Notes: a model not told the origin generated them from the sequence alone. A DNA stretch of 64,000 bases from Terriglobia bacterium (GCA_020073565.1 JAIQEY010000003.1:1-64000), one strand, 5' to 3'. Shown: positions 8,548 to 16,910, counted from the first letter of the stretch. Numbers and translations: made by a program.

Positions 8548-9408
8548 CTAGTCGCGCGAGTGTGCGTGCTCGGGATCGGCTACGACCGCGCTGCGACGCC
8601 TTTGAACATTCATGCGATAAAGATGGTGCAGTGGCCCAACTCCGTGTCCCAGTGGGTGAGCGTTCGTGATCGCGGCCGCAACATAGGCCTTGGAGAGAAG
8701 AACCGCTTCCGGTAGGCTCCGCCCGTGCGCCAAATGACAAGCCAGGGCAGTGGCAAACGCACATCCCGTCCCGTGTGTGGAATTCGATCGCTGACGGTCC
8801 GCTTTAAAAACTTCCTGCTCCGTCCCGCGGTTGGCGCTGAAACTCAACAGGTCGATCGCCTTGTCGAGGTGTCCGCCCGTCACCACCACATTGGCCGCGC
8901 CCATCGAGTGCAGACGGGCCGCCGCCTCGCGCATCCCGTCCAGGTTCGTAACCACCAGGCCGGTGAGCGCGCCCGCCTCATCCAGATTGGGCGTGACCAC
9001 TTCCGCCAGTGGAATCAGTTTTTCGGTCATTAGCCTGGTCCCAGCGGCATCCAGCAGGTCCGCCCCCGAACTGGACTTCAGGATCGGATCCAGGACTACG
9101 TGCGGTGGCTTTGATTCAGCCAGAAAGTCGGAAACCGCCTTAACCACCGCTTCATTCCCGAGCATGCCGAGGTGGACAGCTTCAATTTCGAGGTCGGAGG
9201 CCAGTTCTTGCAAGGTCTCGCGGATGATCGTCGGATCCACCCCTTGGACCCGCCGAACCCCTTGGGTCGATTGAACCGTCAAGGCGGTGATGCAGCAGAC
9301 CCCGTAGCAGTCGTGGGCGGCGATCGTCTTGATGTCGGCGGTGACCCCCGCCCCCGAGGACGGGTCAAAGCCAGCTATCGTCAATACCACGGGAGGTTTC
9401 AACACCAT
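8548..9408 (-). CDS. thiD: Bifunctional hydroxymethylpyrimidine / phosphomethylpyrimidine kinase
   Basis: Phosphorylates 4-amino-5-hydroxymethyl-2-methylpyrimidine and its monophosphate to the pyrophosphate used in thiamine synthesis; cytoplasmic ribokinase-like fold. Diagnostic segments are VLTIAGFDPSSGAGVTADIK at the N-terminus, VVLDPILKSSSGADLL in the middle, VVVTGGHL, and the ATP/catalytic motif THGTGCAFATALACHL. The length of 286 is close to other ThiD proteins, with a short basic C-terminal extension. The partner thiC is in this window (50084) but not linked, and I see no THI-box riboswitch upstream of either gene. The start is ATG at 9408. Confidence 0.95.
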   Translation of the reverse strand: MVLKPPVVLTIAGFDPSSGAGVTADIKTIAAHDCYGVCCITALTVQSTQGVRRVQGVDPTIIRETLQELASDLEIEAVHLGMLGNEAVVKAVSDFLAESKPPHVVLDPILKSSSGADLLDAAGTRLMTEKLIPLAEVVTPNLDEAGALTGLVVTNLDGMREAAARLHSMGAANVVVTGGHLDKAIDLLSFSANRGTEQEVFKADRQRSNSTHGTGCAFATALACHLAHGRSLPEAVLLSKAYVAAAITNAHPLGHGVGPLHHLYRMNVQRRRSAVVADPEHAHSRD

Positions 9409-9529
9409 GCCGCCTCACTCTAAACCCAAATACCTGCGATGGGAACTCCCCTTCCGGCTCATCTCGCTCCAAAGGCCGGGAAGCCCGACCCGTTATTCCG
9501 TTGGCACGGATGTAGCCCAAGTGTTTACT

Positions 9530-9770
9530 ATAAGGTAATTGATATCAGCTCTAAGTGGTTGATTATATTACTCCTATCAGACTATTCACGTAAGATTAAC
9601 ATTCGACAACAGCTTACACCATCTTGCGCCAGACAGGAATCGGGATGTTTACTAATTTACAATCAACTGCCTCCTCATCATTTCAACAACATAGCATACA
9701 AATCCCATAGTTTTCATGGTGCTAAGTGATTGATTAATTACCATTTAGTTAATTGTAGACCGAATTTTCC
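9530..9770. other. AT-rich intergenic region upstream of rlpA
   Basis: About 240 bases between thiD and rlpA, visibly richer in A and T than the surrounding DNA (runs such as TTGATTATATTACTCC and GATTGATTAATTACC). No credible gene is present: the open frames across it have no ribosome-binding site or recognisable product. It leads into a sigma70-like promoter at 9774, so it may act as an upstream regulatory region; it could also be a scar of foreign DNA. Confidence 0.55.
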
Positions 9771-9773
9771 CGG

Positions 9774-9802
9774 TTGACACACCTCGCGTGGGTCGTTACC
9801 AT
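9774..9802 (+). promoter_or_regulatory. sigma70-like promoter for rlpA
   Basis: A perfect -35 box TTGACA at 9774-9779 is separated by 17 bp from TACCAT at 9797-9802, with a further G+T sequence after it. It lies 72 bp upstream of the rlpA start codon. The box match and spacing are as expected for a housekeeping promoter. Confidence 0.6.
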
Positions 9803-9873
9803 TGTCAGATCGTTTGACCAAAGGAGCACGCGACCCTATAGCAGGACGACTTTCAAAATTGCGAGGTCACTGA

Positions 9874-10368
9874 ATGCGACGACGATTAGCCGAAGGTCTG
9901 GCGCTTGCTTTATCGGTTGCCAGTCTGGGAGCCGGAGCCGCATCCGGGCGAGGTAGCTCGGAAGCCGCCAAGGTCACTATCCCGCCGGTCATTTCGACCA
10001 GCGGTCAGAAATCCCACAAAAACCAGAAGTCTCAGCCCTACCAGGTAGGGACCGCGTCCTGGTACGGAGATTATTTTCAGGGCAAGCCCACAGCCAGCGG
10101 CGAGCCCTTCGATATGCGCGATTTCACCGCCGCCCATCCCAGCCTACCGCTGGGTACGTTCGTCAAGGTCACGAACCTGAGGAACGGAAAGGTCGTGATG
10201 GTGCGAATCAACGATCGCGGTCCGGTGGTTGAGGGCCGCATCATCGACGTTTCCTACAACGCCGCTCGCGCGCTGGGCTTCAAGGAGCGCGGTTTGCAGA
10301 AGGTCCGCCTGGACATTTACCAACCCCCTACCCTGGCACTGCTGCAACCCGTAGCCAAGCTCAACTAA
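9874..10368 (+). CDS. rlpA: RlpA-like septal lipoprotein / lytic transglycosylase
   Basis: Exported protein of 164 residues with an N-terminal signal-like segment (GLALALSVASLGAGAASG) and a double-psi beta-barrel domain at about residues 57-150. Family markers are GTASWYGDYFQGKPTASGE, TAAHPSLPLGTFVKVTN, VRINDRGPV and RIIDVSYNAARALGF. In characterised RlpA the barrel cleaves glycan strands lacking stem peptides. No lipobox Cys is evident after the signal segment and there is no SPOR domain, so this is the short DPBB-only form. A promoter lies at 9774, and pyrF follows 20 bp downstream, so the two are likely co-transcribed and end at the hairpin at 11118. Confidence 0.9.
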   Translation: MRRRLAEGLALALSVASLGAGAASGRGSSEAAKVTIPPVISTSGQKSHKNQKSQPYQVGTASWYGDYFQGKPTASGEPFDMRDFTAAHPSLPLGTFVKVTNLRNGKVVMVRINDRGPVVEGRIIDVSYNAARALGFKERGLQKVRLDIYQPPTLALLQPVAKLN

Positions 10369-10388
10369 ACCCGATACACTCGGCACAG

Positions 10389-11087
10389 ATGGACCCGCGC
10401 CAACGTCTCATCGTTGCCTTGGACGTATCTTCGTCCGCGGCCGCCCGCAAGATCGTGGCGGCCGTGGGCGATTCCGCCCATGCTTACAAGGTCGGAATGC
10501 AGCTCTACACGGCCGAAGGGCCCGCTATCGTACGCGAGTTGGTTGGCTCCGGCCGCAAGGTCTTCCTGGATCTCAAGTACCACGACATTCCGAACACGGT
10601 GAGCGCCGCGGTCCTCGAAGCCACACACCTAGGCGTGAGTATGCTGACCGTGCATGCCTCTGGTGGCGCCAAAATGCTGCGCGCCGCGGTCAAAGCTGCA
10701 CAGGCGGTCAAGCCCGATTTGCTGATGCTGGCTGTGACCGTTCTCACCAGTCTCGATGACGCGGACCTCAATATGCTCGGCATCCGGGGCGGGGTTCTCG
10801 ATCAGGTTCTACGCCTTGCCGCCTTCGCCCTCTCGAATGGCTGTAACGGCATCGTTGCGTCCGCGCAGGAGGCCTCTGCGCTCCGTGAGGAGTTCGGGCC
10901 CGATTTCATCATTGTCACTCCGGGGGTGCGTCCTGCAGGGAGCGGCGTCGATGACCAAGCCCGCGTCGTCACGCCCGCCGAAGCCATCGCCGCGGGAGCC
11001 TCTTACATCGTCGTAGGACGCCCCATTACAGGGGCGACCGATCCTGCCGCAGAGGCTCGTGCCATCCTCGGCCAGATCGCCGCCTGA
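10389..11087 (+). CDS. pyrF: Orotidine-5'-phosphate decarboxylase
   Basis: Converts OMP to UMP, the last step of de novo pyrimidine synthesis; cytoplasmic TIM barrel. The 232 residues match the bacterial type 1 enzyme. The catalytic Lys/Asp network is in FLDLKYHDIPNTV, with LIVALDV at the N-terminus, TVHASGG mid-barrel, the phosphate loop PGVRPAGS and the end motif YIVVGRPIT. It starts at ATG 10389, 20 bp after rlpA, and is followed by a strong terminator-like hairpin. Other pyr genes are not in the window. Confidence 0.96.
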   Translation: MDPRQRLIVALDVSSSAAARKIVAAVGDSAHAYKVGMQLYTAEGPAIVRELVGSGRKVFLDLKYHDIPNTVSAAVLEATHLGVSMLTVHASGGAKMLRAAVKAAQAVKPDLLMLAVTVLTSLDDADLNMLGIRGGVLDQVLRLAAFALSNGCNGIVASAQEASALREEFGPDFIIVTPGVRPAGSGVDDQARVVTPAEAIAAGASYIVVGRPITGATDPAAEARAILGQIAA

Positions 11088-11117
11088 AAAAAGAACGTTT
11101 CAAGGTTTCAATGAAAA

Positions 11118-11142
11118 AAGGCGCGGCCTCAAGCCGCGCCTT
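11118..11142. terminator. Hairpin terminator after pyrF
   Basis: Perfect inverted repeat AAGGCGCGGC / GCCGCGCCTT with a 5-nt loop, preceded by a run of A residues and followed by a T-rich stretch. It could stop transcripts from both sides: pyrF from the left and the small zinc-ribbon gene (11179-11358, minus strand) from the right. Confidence 0.75.
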
Positions 11143-11155
11143 CTGTGTTTTCGCG

Positions 11156-11183
11156 GACTACTGACTACCGACTACTGACTACA
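11156..11183. repeat. 7-bp tandem array (GACTACn x4)
   Basis: Four consecutive 7-mers GACTACT, GACTACC, GACTACT and GACTACA in perfect register. The stop codon of the small minus-strand zinc-ribbon gene (11179-11181) lies inside the last unit, so the array abuts and partly overlaps a coding end. Confidence 0.75.
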
Positions 11184-11358
11184 GCTTCTCAAAAAACTCA
11201 CACGCCGAGCATGAAATATAGATCCCGCCCGGCACGCCCCGCTCGCGGTCTTTCACGCGCTTCACGATGCGGGTTTCCTTGCCGCACTTGGGGCAGTTGG
11301 TCGATTTCGTTGTGTCCATGACCTTCTTACGGTCGGCTGTCTTTGCGATCTTTGCCAT
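11179..11358 (-). CDS. Small zinc-ribbon protein
   Basis: Small gene of 59 codons. The product begins MAKIAKTADRKKVMD, followed by a zinc ribbon with two CxxC knuckles, NCPKCGKE and SCSACEFFEKL, linked by a basic stretch (RIVKRVKDRERG). AGGAG is located 7 nt upstream of the ATG at 11358, which is strong support for translation. Basic zinc-ribbon proteins of this size often bind nucleic acid, but no named family is recognised. It is convergent with pyrF, sharing the bidirectional hairpin at 11118. Confidence 0.72.
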   Translation of the reverse strand: MAKIAKTADRKKVMDTTKSTNCPKCGKETRIVKRVKDRERGVPGGIYISCSACEFFEKL

Positions 11359-11530
11359 TCAGGTTCTCCTGACAGGAATGTGCCGCCACCCGATGGGCTG
11401 CGGTTCTACCTGGAAATTGGGAGTATTCAAGGTCGCCGGCCTAAACCTGGATCACTTCAGCCCGGCAGGATGACTCGCAGAAGCGGTGCACCGTACTCGC
11501 CACAAGAATTCTACATCATCCGACGAGATG

Positions 11531-11582
11531 GAGAGCCGGGCGTCCCCGCCCGGCAGGACGGGCGAGACGCCCGTCCCTCCAC
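11531..11582. repeat. GC-rich palindromic repeat (CGGGCGTCCC family)
   Basis: Contains interleaved inverted segments GCCGGGCG / CGCCCGGC and ACGGGCG / CGCCCGT, ending CCGTCCCTCC. Related sequence occurs at 40895-40921 (where it encodes the tail of the cytochrome protein) and 43836-43885. A dispersed intergenic repeat family, not a gene. Confidence 0.6.
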
Positions 11583-11628
11583 CACCGGATATACTTCCAA
11601 TCCAACGACCGCCGTCGATCAACCGCAC

Positions 11629-12228
11629 ATGCTCTCGCCGTCCACCACCCAACCCGACGCACCGCCCTGGGTCAACTGGCTTACCGGACGCCCCGGCATC
11701 GCGCTCGTCTTCCTCTGGGGTTTTGCCGAGGGAACACTGTTCTTCATTCTTCCCGACGTGCCGCTCTCGCTCGCCGCGATGTTTCGCCCACGCCGCGCTC
11801 TGCTGCACGTAGCCGCAATCGTCGCCGGAGCCGTGCTCGCCGGCGCCGTCATGTTCAACTGGTCTGCCCATGGACCAACTGCCCGACGAACCGTCGCGCA
11901 CGTCCCGCTCGTGACTCCGGCTATGTTCGAGCGCGCCGAAAGCGACTACCGTCAATTCGGCGTCTGGGCCGCCAGCAACGGCCCAACCCGCGGAATCCCC
12001 TACAAGGTATATGCCGTGGAAGCGCCGGAGCATTCCAGCCTCTGGCCTTTTCTGCTGGTTACCATCCCAGCACGTCTTTGGAGACTGCTAGTCGTCTGGC
12101 TGGGTTTCGCCGGGGCGGGAGTGCTTCTGCGCAGGCTGGGCCACGCTTCCATTGCTCCTGTAGTTCACGCCCTCTTCTGGATTGCGACGTACGCAGTCTA
12201 CTGGGCGACCGTTGAGGGCCGATTCTAA
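11629..12228 (+). CDS. Integral membrane protein, possibly DedA/YqaA-like
   Basis: Protein of 199 residues with four or five predicted membrane helices. The segment LVFLWGFAEGTLFFILPDVP resembles the re-entrant motif (F.E.t..P.P.e) of DedA/SNARE-associated (VTT) proteins such as YqaA, which move lipids in other bacteria; the match is weak and the assignment is tentative. The ATG at 11629 is chosen over an in-frame ATG at 11380 because the upstream residues come from repeat DNA (11531-11582) and overlap the promoter side of the small zinc-ribbon gene. It is convergent with queG, leaving only 16 bp between stops. Confidence 0.65.
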   Translation: MLSPSTTQPDAPPWVNWLTGRPGIALVFLWGFAEGTLFFILPDVPLSLAAMFRPRRALLHVAAIVAGAVLAGAVMFNWSAHGPTARRTVAHVPLVTPAMFERAESDYRQFGVWAASNGPTRGIPYKVYAVEAPEHSSLWPFLLVTIPARLWRLLVVWLGFAGAGVLLRRLGHASIAPVVHALFWIATYAVYWATVEGRF

Positions 12229-12244
12229 GCGGTGCCCAAGTGGA

Positions 12245-13432
12245 TCACGGGGTATCCCCCTGATCGGGCACTTTGCGATGAGTGGCTTCACCACCGAACT
12301 TTCTCACAGCCCAACGTGCATGACTGGCGACGACCGCATCTGGGTCGTCACAAAGTCTCTTCAGCGTCGGCAGAAACTTCACGTTGCCGGTGTTGCCCAT
12401 CGCGATGACGGCGTTGCGGCGCAGGCCGGAGAGCTTGGTGCGCCGGATCGGTGATCCTCGAAAGACGGTACGAAATTCCTCCGGCTGCATTTCGGCCAGC
12501 CAGTCGAGCGCGGGATTGACCAGTCCTTCGCGCGGCTGGAATTCGGCGGCGGCGGTCACGGGCGCTTTGCGGTTCCACGGGCAGACGTCCTGACAGATAT
12601 CGCAACCGAAAACGTGACGGCCCATGCCGGAGCGACGTTCGTCGGGAATGTCGCCGCGCTTTTCGATGGTCAGGTACGAGATGCAGAGGCGTGCATCGAG
12701 TTGGCCTGGGGCTGCGAAGGCGTGGGTAGGGCAGGCTTCTAGACAGCGCGTGCAACTCCCGCAGCGATCGGGAGCGGGCAGATCGGGTTCGAGTTCAAGC
12801 GAAGTCAGGATCACTCCCAGAAACAGCCACGATCCCAGCTTCTGATTGATGATGCAGGTGTTCTTGCCAATCCAGCCCACGCCCGCGTACCTAGCATAGA
12901 CACGCTCGACCAGCGGGCCGGTATCGACGTAGGAACGGGTCTGGAGAGAGTCGTCAGTGGCCGGTGGGCAGTGGGCAGTGGCGTCCAGAAGTTCGCGCAG
13001 GTGGCTCTCGACCTGACGGAGACGCCGCAGGACGGCATCATGGTAGTCCTCCCGGCTCCAGGCATAGCGCGAAATCCATCCCTGGCTGGAGTCTCCGGTT
13101 TGGGTGGAATAGGGATGCGCGGTGTTGTAGTTGATGGCGCAGACGATCACGCTGCGCGCCCAGGGAGCAACCCGCGTCAGCGACACTCGCTTGAGTCCTC
13201 CGGCGTCGTCGCGCGCCTCCATGTATTTCATGTCGCCGTGATGGCAGGCCGCGATCCAGGCGGGAAAAGATCCGAGTTCGCCGAACTCACGGACGGGCGC
13301 GATCCCGCACAGCTCGAATCCTACGTCGCGGGCGAACTGCTTGATGCGGGTTGGAAGATCAGTGATCAGGGGCCGGTGGTTAGTGGTCAGCGGCCAGCCA
13401 TCAGCGGTCAGCAAAGACCACATCCTCCACAA
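12245..13432 (-). CDS. queG: Epoxyqueuosine reductase
   Basis: Reduces epoxyqueuosine to queuosine at tRNA position 34 using cobalamin and two [4Fe-4S] clusters; cytoplasmic. The C-terminal half contains CGSCTRCLEACPTHAF and CDICQDVCPWNRKAP, and RYAGVGWIGKNTC lies upstream; a HEAT-like tail (RRNAVIAMGNTGN, SHARWAVRKFGG) follows. Two oddities: the first roughly 25 residues are encoded by a 7-bp repeat array, and a second array (12955-12982) inserts about ten residues (ATAHCPPATDD) into the loop before SYVDTGPLVER. No better start codon was found downstream, so the ATG at 13432 (or 13423) is uncertain. It is divergent from nfnA. Confidence 0.9.
   Translation of the reverse strand: MWRMWSLLTADGWPLTTNHRPLITDLPTRIKQFARDVGFELCGIAPVREFGELGSFPAWIAACHHGDMKYMEARDDAGGLKRVSLTRVAPWARSVIVCAINYNTAHPYSTQTGDSSQGWISRYAWSREDYHDAVLRRLRQVESHLRELLDATAHCPPATDDSLQTRSYVDTGPLVERVYARYAGVGWIGKNTCIINQKLGSWLFLGVILTSLELEPDLPAPDRCGSCTRCLEACPTHAFAAPGQLDARLCISYLTIEKRGDIPDERRSGMGRHVFGCDICQDVCPWNRKAPVTAAAEFQPREGLVNPALDWLAEMQPEEFRTVFRGSPIRRTKLSGLRRNAVIAMGNTGNVKFLPTLKRLCDDPDAVVASHARWAVRKFGGEATHRKVPDQGDTP
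12955..12982. repeat. 7-bp tandem array inside queG
   Basis: Four 7-mers (CAGTGGC, CGGTGGG, CAGTGGG, CAGTGGC) within the QueG coding region. Translation on the minus strand gives the low-complexity loop around ATAHCPPAT, and the reading frame is kept. The units resemble those of the intergenic array at 13358-13413. Confidence 0.75.
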
Positions 13433-13494
13433 AAGGCTACCACTTTACCGCGCACCCGGTTCAACTGCCCGTTGGCCACCGGCCACTGACCACT
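13358..13494. repeat. 7-bp tandem arrays between queG and nfnA
   Basis: Left array 13358-13413: eight 7-mers of the type rTCAGnG in exact register. Right array 13474-13494: three 7-mers GGCCACC, GGCCACT and GACCACT, whose complement (AGTGGTC, AGTGGCC) matches the left units, so the two arms face each other. The left arm overlaps the annotated N-terminal codons of queG. This divergent intergenic space must also hold promoters for queG and nfnA. Confidence 0.75.
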
Positions 13495-13546
13495 GTCTCG
13501 TGACGTGCGTCACAGCCCCCTGTTACAAGCCCACGGGACAATACAC

Positions 13547-14455
13547 ATGGAGTTCGACGGAGCACACGTGTTCAAGATCATCCACGCTCAATTCATTGCC
13601 CCTGGAATTAAGCGGTTCATTCTGGAAGCGCCCCGGATTGCGCGCAAACAGCGCCCGGGGCAGTTCGTGATCCTGCGAGTCAACGAGACCGGCGAGCGCA
13701 TCCCGCTCACCATCGAGCGCTCAGACCCGGAAAAAGGCACCGTCAACCTGGTCGTGCAGTCGATCGGCAAAACCACCCACCTGCTGAACTCTCTCGAAAC
13801 CGGCGACAGCATCATGGATATCGTTGGGCCGCTGGGAAAGCCTTCTGAGATTGCGCACTTTGGCACGGTCGTGGTGATGGGCGGAGGCGTGGGCACGGCG
13901 ATGGCCTATCCCACCGCAGCGGCGATGAAGCGGGCCGGGAATCGCGTGATCACGATTCTGGGCGGGCGGAATAAAGATCTCGTCCTGCTGGAACGCGAGA
14001 TGCGCGAAGTGAGCGACACCGTCTTTGTAACGACCGACGACGGCAGCTATGCCGACAAGGGTCTGGTCACCGACAAGCTTCGCCAGTTGATCGAGAACGG
14101 AACGCGCATTGACCTGGTGCTGGCGGTGGGGCCGATTCCGATGATGCGCGCCGTCGCGGACATGACGCGCAAGGAACGCATCCGCACGATCGTCAGCCTG
14201 AATCCGATCATGATCGACGGCACGGGGATGTGCGGCGGGTGCCGGGTGCTGGTCGAGGGCAAGAGCGAGTTTGCGTGCGTCGATGGACCGGAGTTTGATG
14301 CGCATCGCGTCGACTTCGCGGTGCTGGTGCAGCGCAATTCGATGTATCGCGACGCGGAGAAGCGCTCGATGGAAGACTACCAACGCGAACTGGAAGCGAA
14401 AAAAGCAGCGGTCAAAACTGAGGCCGAAACGGCGTGCGCACTGGGGGGAAAGTAA
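13547..14455 (+). CDS. nfnA: NADH-dependent ferredoxin:NADP+ oxidoreductase small subunit (NfnA/SudB type)
   Basis: FAD/NAD-binding subunit of the electron-bifurcating ferredoxin:NADP+ oxidoreductase family, also called sulfide dehydrogenase beta. The 302 residues run through a ferredoxin-reductase-like FAD domain (PGQFVILRVNETGERIPLT), an NAD-binding domain (VVVMGGGVGTAMAYP, LAVGPIPMMRAV) and a [2Fe-2S] segment GTGMCGGCRVLV with a further Cys in FACVDGPEFD. A lysine/glutamate-rich tail follows. The ATG at 13547 fits the family N-terminus (HVFKIIHAQFIAPGIKR) better than the ATG at 13505. The stop TAA is immediately followed by the nfnB ATG, so the two subunits are translationally linked. Confidence 0.88.
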   Translation: MEFDGAHVFKIIHAQFIAPGIKRFILEAPRIARKQRPGQFVILRVNETGERIPLTIERSDPEKGTVNLVVQSIGKTTHLLNSLETGDSIMDIVGPLGKPSEIAHFGTVVVMGGGVGTAMAYPTAAAMKRAGNRVITILGGRNKDLVLLEREMREVSDTVFVTTDDGSYADKGLVTDKLRQLIENGTRIDLVLAVGPIPMMRAVADMTRKERIRTIVSLNPIMIDGTGMCGGCRVLVEGKSEFACVDGPEFDAHRVDFAVLVQRNSMYRDAEKRSMEDYQRELEAKKAAVKTEAETACALGGK

Positions 14456-15907
14456 ATGGCTACGACTCCGACGAAGTCGAAGAATCCCATTCCCAACCGC
14501 GAGCGCATCAAGATGCCGCGGCAGCACATGCCGGAACAGCCTCCGTTGGTGCGCGCCCAGCAGTTCACGGAGGTTAACCTTGGATATTCACCGGAACTGG
14601 CGCGGCAGGAGGCGCTGCGCTGCATCGAGTGCGCCAAACCGGCCTGCACCGACACATGTCCGGTAGGCGTCAAGGTAAAAGAGTTCGTGCAGTTGATCGT
14701 GGAAGGGAATTTTCTGGGAGCCGCGGCGAAGATCCGCGAAGACAATGTGCTGCCCGCCATCACCGGACGCGTTTGCCCGCAGGAGGACCACTGCGAAGGT
14801 GGTTGTCTGCTCAAGAAAAAAGGCGAATCGCTGGGCATCGGGTATCTGGAGCGGTTCGTCGCCGACTACGAGCAGCAGCACTTCGATGTGAAGAACATCG
14901 TGAAGGCTCCGCCGACGGGGAAGAAAGTTGCCATCGTGGGCAGCGGGCCTTCGGGCCTGACGGCGGCGGGCGACCTGGTGCAGAGGGGGCACCAGGTGCA
15001 CGTCTTCGAGGCATTGCATGAAGTCGGCGGCGTGCTCACGTACGGCATTCCGGAATTCCGTCTGCCGAAGAAGATTATTCGCGAGCAGGTCGACTACATG
15101 CGCGCCATGGGCGTGGAGTTCGAAACAGATGTGGTCGTCGGCCGCACGGTCACGATCGACGAACTGCTGGAGGAGGAAGGATACGACGCGGTCTTCATCG
15201 GGACCGGCGCGGGGCTGCCGCAGTTCATGGGCATTCCGGGCGAGCACCTGAATGGCGTTTACTCGGCGAACGAATTTCTGACGCGCATCAATCTGATGCA
15301 CGCCTACGAGTTCCCAAAGTACGACGAGCCGATGGTGGACTTCCACGGCAAAAACGTGGCGGTGATTGGTGGCGGGAATACAGCACTGGATGCCATCCGC
15401 TCAGCCCTGCGACTGGGAGCGGGCAAAGCTTATGTGCTGTACCGCCGCAGCGAGGCAGAGATGCCGGCCCGTATCGAAGAGGTGAAACACGCGAAGCAGG
15501 AAGGAATCGAGTTCCAGGTGCTGGCTGCTCCCATCGAGTTTCTGTCGGACGGCAAAGGATGGTTGAGCGGCGCGCGTTGTCAGAAAATGGAACTGGGTGA
15601 GCCGGACGCTTCCGGGCGGCGCCGGCCAGTACCGATCGCTGGGTCGGAATACGAAGTGTCACTTTCGGTGGCGGTGATTGCCATCGGGACGAGCGCGAAC
15701 CCGATTGTGCAGAGCACGACGCCGGGACTGAATACCAATAAAAGAGGCTACATCCAGGCCGATGAGATGACGCAGAGAACATCCCGCAAGGGAGTGTTCG
15801 CCGGCGGCGACATCGTAACCGGCAGCGCGACCGTAATTCTGGCGATGGGTGCGGGACGCCGAGCGGCCAAGGGGATCGACGACTACCTTAAGTCCGGACA
15901 GTGGTAG
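14456..15907 (+). CDS. nfnB: NADPH-dependent glutamate synthase small-subunit-like flavoprotein (NfnB/SudA type)
   Basis: Large subunit of the Nfn complex, 483 residues. The N-terminal cluster domain shows CIECAKPACTDTCPVG and CPQEDHCEGGC, ligands for two [4Fe-4S] clusters. The FAD Rossmann motif is VAIVGSGPSGLTAAGDL and the NADPH motif VAVIGGGNTALDAIRSA; the C-terminal GVFAGGDIVTGSATV is typical. These features are shared with GltD, and homologues are often annotated gltA/gltD, but adjacency to the NfnA-type subunit without a large GltB favours Nfn. The complex couples NADH and reduced ferredoxin oxidation to NADP+ reduction. Genes are head to tail with no gap. Confidence 0.9.
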   Translation: MATTPTKSKNPIPNRERIKMPRQHMPEQPPLVRAQQFTEVNLGYSPELARQEALRCIECAKPACTDTCPVGVKVKEFVQLIVEGNFLGAAAKIREDNVLPAITGRVCPQEDHCEGGCLLKKKGESLGIGYLERFVADYEQQHFDVKNIVKAPPTGKKVAIVGSGPSGLTAAGDLVQRGHQVHVFEALHEVGGVLTYGIPEFRLPKKIIREQVDYMRAMGVEFETDVVVGRTVTIDELLEEEGYDAVFIGTGAGLPQFMGIPGEHLNGVYSANEFLTRINLMHAYEFPKYDEPMVDFHGKNVAVIGGGNTALDAIRSALRLGAGKAYVLYRRSEAEMPARIEEVKHAKQEGIEFQVLAAPIEFLSDGKGWLSGARCQKMELGEPDASGRRRPVPIAGSEYEVSLSVAVIAIGTSANPIVQSTTPGLNTNKRGYIQADEMTQRTSRKGVFAGGDIVTGSATVILAMGAGRRAAKGIDDYLKSGQW

Positions 15908-15932
15908 AACTGCGGTTTGTGGTGGGGAGTCC

Positions 15933-16910
15933 TTACTTCTGGCTAGCTTGCGATGCGCCTCGCTTTTTTGGAGCGCTCGCGCAATGCGCGACTCGGTTCC
16001 GGCCCTGTCCTTTGGCCGCATAGAGGGCCCCATCTGCACGGCTCAGCAGCGCTTCGACTTCACCTTTTCCCACGCACTCTGAAACCGCGACGCCCATGCT
16101 GACGGTAATGTCCTTCTGGGCATCGAGAGCAACCACGGGCGTTCCCGCCACGAGTTCCCGCAGTTCATTGCTGCGGGCCATCCCATCCTCCAGATCGCAA
16201 CCGGGCAGCACAAGCAGAAACTCTTCTCCGCCATACCGGCCAATCCAGTCATACACACGCAGGCTGGAGCGGAGGCGGCGCGCAATCTCCTGCAACGCTT
16301 GATCGCCAAACAGATGCCCGAGGGTGTCGTTGACCTGCTTGAAATGGTCGATGTCCGCCAGAATCACGGTGAGCGGTTTCCGCTCCCGCCGGGCTCTCTC
16401 CAATTCCCGCTGGAGCATATCGAGAATCTCACCACGATTCAGCAACTCGGTGAGTGAATCGTGCGTGGCGGCATGGCGCATGGCCTCGCGGGCCTCGACC
16501 AGCTCGTCCTGCAAGTTGAGGATACGTTTGCCCACCATCAGACGGGCTTTCAACTCCGATTCATCGAAGGGCTTGACGAGATAGTCGTCGGCCCCGGCTT
16601 GCATCGCCTCCAGCATGTTCTGACGGCCTTCTTTGCTGGTCAGGAGAATAACGTAGACATAGGGACGAGACGGTCCGGCTTCCCGGATTTGCTGGCAAAG
16701 CTCGATGCCTTCAATATCGGGCAGCACCCAGTCGAGAAGAACCAGCTTGGGTGAGTCGGGACGCTCGAGTACCGCCGACGCTTGCGCTCCGTTTTCCGCG
16801 ACGGTGACGCGGAAGCCCCAGGCTTTCAGATTGTCGCTGATCAGCTTGCGGTACACCGCTGAGTCTTCGACGATCAGGACCTGCATTTCGCTCTGCACCT
16901 GCGCCTCCAA
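15933..16910 (-). CDS. Response regulator with GGDEF domain (PleD-like diguanylate cyclase)
   Basis: Signal-transduction protein of 325 residues. Receiver domain at about residues 9-125: acidic pocket in VLIVEDSAVYR, phospho-acceptor Asp in VLLDWVLPDIEG, and KPF loop LVKPFDESEL. A short helical linker leads to a GGDEF domain at about residues 150-312 with active-site GGEEF and an RxxD inhibitory site (RVYD) five residues before it. It should therefore make c-di-GMP when phosphorylated and be product-inhibited. No cognate histidine kinase is adjacent. The gene is convergent with nfnB (25 bp between stops). The cytoplasmic location is inferred from the lack of membrane segments. Confidence 0.93.
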   Translation of the reverse strand: MEAQVQSEMQVLIVEDSAVYRKLISDNLKAWGFRVTVAENGAQASAVLERPDSPKLVLLDWVLPDIEGIELCQQIREAGPSRPYVYVILLTSKEGRQNMLEAMQAGADDYLVKPFDESELKARLMVGKRILNLQDELVEAREAMRHAATHDSLTELLNRGEILDMLQRELERARRERKPLTVILADIDHFKQVNDTLGHLFGDQALQEIARRLRSSLRVYDWIGRYGGEEFLLVLPGCDLEDGMARSNELRELVAGTPVVALDAQKDITVSMGVAVSECVGKGEVEALLSRADGALYAAKGQGRNRVAHCASAPKKRGASQASQK

